Source: Diphasiastrum complanatum (Eukaryota; Streptophyta; Lycopodiopsida; Lycopodiales; Lycopodiaceae). From it: 64,000 nt of DNA. The notes beneath the pieces were generated by a model, which did not search any database, was not told the origin of the DNA, and was given only the letters and a program-made list of their open reading frames with translations. The stretch covers positions 74,098,919 through 74,162,918 of the forward strand of contig CM055096.1 of the NCBI GenBank assembly GCA_029204225.1, read 5' to 3'. Position numbers and translations under genes: made by a program. Shown piece by piece: positions 63,388-64,000 of the stretch (its first letter is position 1; each line of letters opens with the position of its first letter).

Positions 63388-64000
63388 TGTAGGATTATTC
63401 TCCTACTAATCGACTAATCAATTTTTAATCTTCATCCAACTGATTATCCAAATCTGTAGTTTTCTTCTTGTTTTTACATAGTCTGTAGAACTACTTGGAA
63501 ATGGTTCACATGTAGTTACTGTCGCTTCGGACACTTTGGCCACTTTGAAGACTTCGGACACTTCGGGTTTTGGCATTTTTGGTTGTGCATTTTTCAGGAT
63601 AATGTGAACTGTGCGACAAACAATTTATTTCTAGAGAGTGACAATTAACATTCCGCTTGGAATTAAAGTCGTCGTCTTGCATTAATTTATTAGCAAGTGA
63701 GTTTCTGGGAAGTCCTAATTGGACGTATGCTAGCACATCATAGCCAACTGGATGACGCAATTGACAACCTAACTTTTTAGTATAAATAGTTTATCATACT
63801 TCTACGCTTTAGTGACATGGATCAATTGAAACAATAATTAGCATCTCTCTCAAGATTTCAAGCTTGGACACTCTTGAGTATTATAGCTCAGTTTTAGAGT
63901 TGATTTAGAGTTTTCTTCACATGCATTCATTTTTTACTTTTATATTCATTGCAATAATTTTATGTATACTGAATCATAGCTACAATGTCAATATCAATAC
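63388..64000 (+). repeat. 3' LTR of copia element 3, partial
   Basis: Starts TGTAGGATTATTCTCC after the polypurine tract and runs past the window end. A direct run of TCGGACACTTTGGCCACTTTGAAGACTTCGGACACTTCGG-type words near 63530 suggests short U3 repeats. TATAAATAG at 63781-63789 is a strong TATA candidate, about 390 bp into the LTR. Confidence 0.85.
63781..63789 (+). promoter_or_regulatory. TATA box candidate in element 3 LTR
   Basis: TATAAATAG in the LTR; plant retrotransposon promoters usually have such a box in U3 just upstream of R. Function is not shown. Confidence 0.5.

Larger units (their letters stand above)
60031..64000 (+). mobile_element. Copia element 3 with inverted 5' half
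   Basis: Left edge: about 35 bp matching the LTR start (GGATTATTCTCCAACTAATC at 60033-60052, against GGATTATTCTCCTACTAATC at 63391). Next, gag-protease-integrase on the minus strand (60070-61600). Then RT-RNase H, polypurine tract and 3' LTR on the plus strand (61600-64000). The minus segment ends in the same post-integrase linker that the plus segment begins with, so this looks like one element with an internal inversion. It runs off the window. Confidence 0.75.

Overview
The window looks like nuclear DNA of a land plant. It is AT-rich, has GT-AG introns and no bacterial-type operons, and contains many LTR retrotransposons primed from initiator tRNA-Met (TGGTATCAGA next to LTR ends). It also has a relic of a plant class V (GH18) chitinase, TTTAGGG-like telomeric fragments and long microsatellites. 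I cannot fix the clade from sequence alone. No intact housekeeping gene is visible; this is repeat-dominated, accessory-type chromatin.

Layout. 1-3.2 kb: 3' half of a decayed copia element with its 3' LTR. 3.4-4.7 kb: decayed copy 1 of an unrecognised multi-exon gene (family X). 5.5-6.0 kb: minus-strand ORF starting with the histone H3 tail MARTKQTAR. 6.4-9.7 kb: unrecognised or transposase-like relics. 10.4-11.5 kb: ~360-bp tandem repeats (type A), then a (CT)88 tract and an AT-hook gene fragment. 12.7-16.9 kb: copia element 2 (5' LTR, gag, pol, 3'-truncated). 16.9-18.1 kb: degenerate satellite. 19.7-24.6 kb: intron-rich unknown gene Y, whose last nine exons are all phase 0, with one intron+exon unit duplicated. 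25.9-27.9 kb: copia fragment. 29.3-41.4 kb: type B ~360-bp repeats interrupted by telomere-like DNA, a chitinase fragment and a gypsy chromovirus that itself carries a nested copia element with a 5-bp target duplication. 41.5-42.8 kb: better-preserved copy 2 of family X.

42.9-59.4 kb holds four copia elements or fragments of apparently related lineage: B (minus), E (plus), C (plus, complete) and D (minus). Their LTRs and non-coding parts repeatedly carry the G-box palindrome TTCACACGTGTGAA or variants. Element C has both LTRs, PBS, PPT and a perfect ATTGG target duplication. Its single open 790-codon frame has no reverse transcriptase or RNase H; after gag, protease and integrase remnants comes a domain I do not recognise. 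The same domain occurs twice in the open 528-codon frame of element D. This conserved, RT-less, open arrangement is the most likely undescribed system in the window.

60.0-64.0 kb: a copia element of the same family as elements 1 and 2 whose gag-protease-integrase half is inverted relative to its RT-RNase H-3' LTR half.

Most elements are broken by stops, frameshifts and deletions. The best-preserved coding sequences are the 793-codon pol of nested copia G, the 790-codon frame of element C, the 528-codon frame of element D and exon 2 of family X copy 2.
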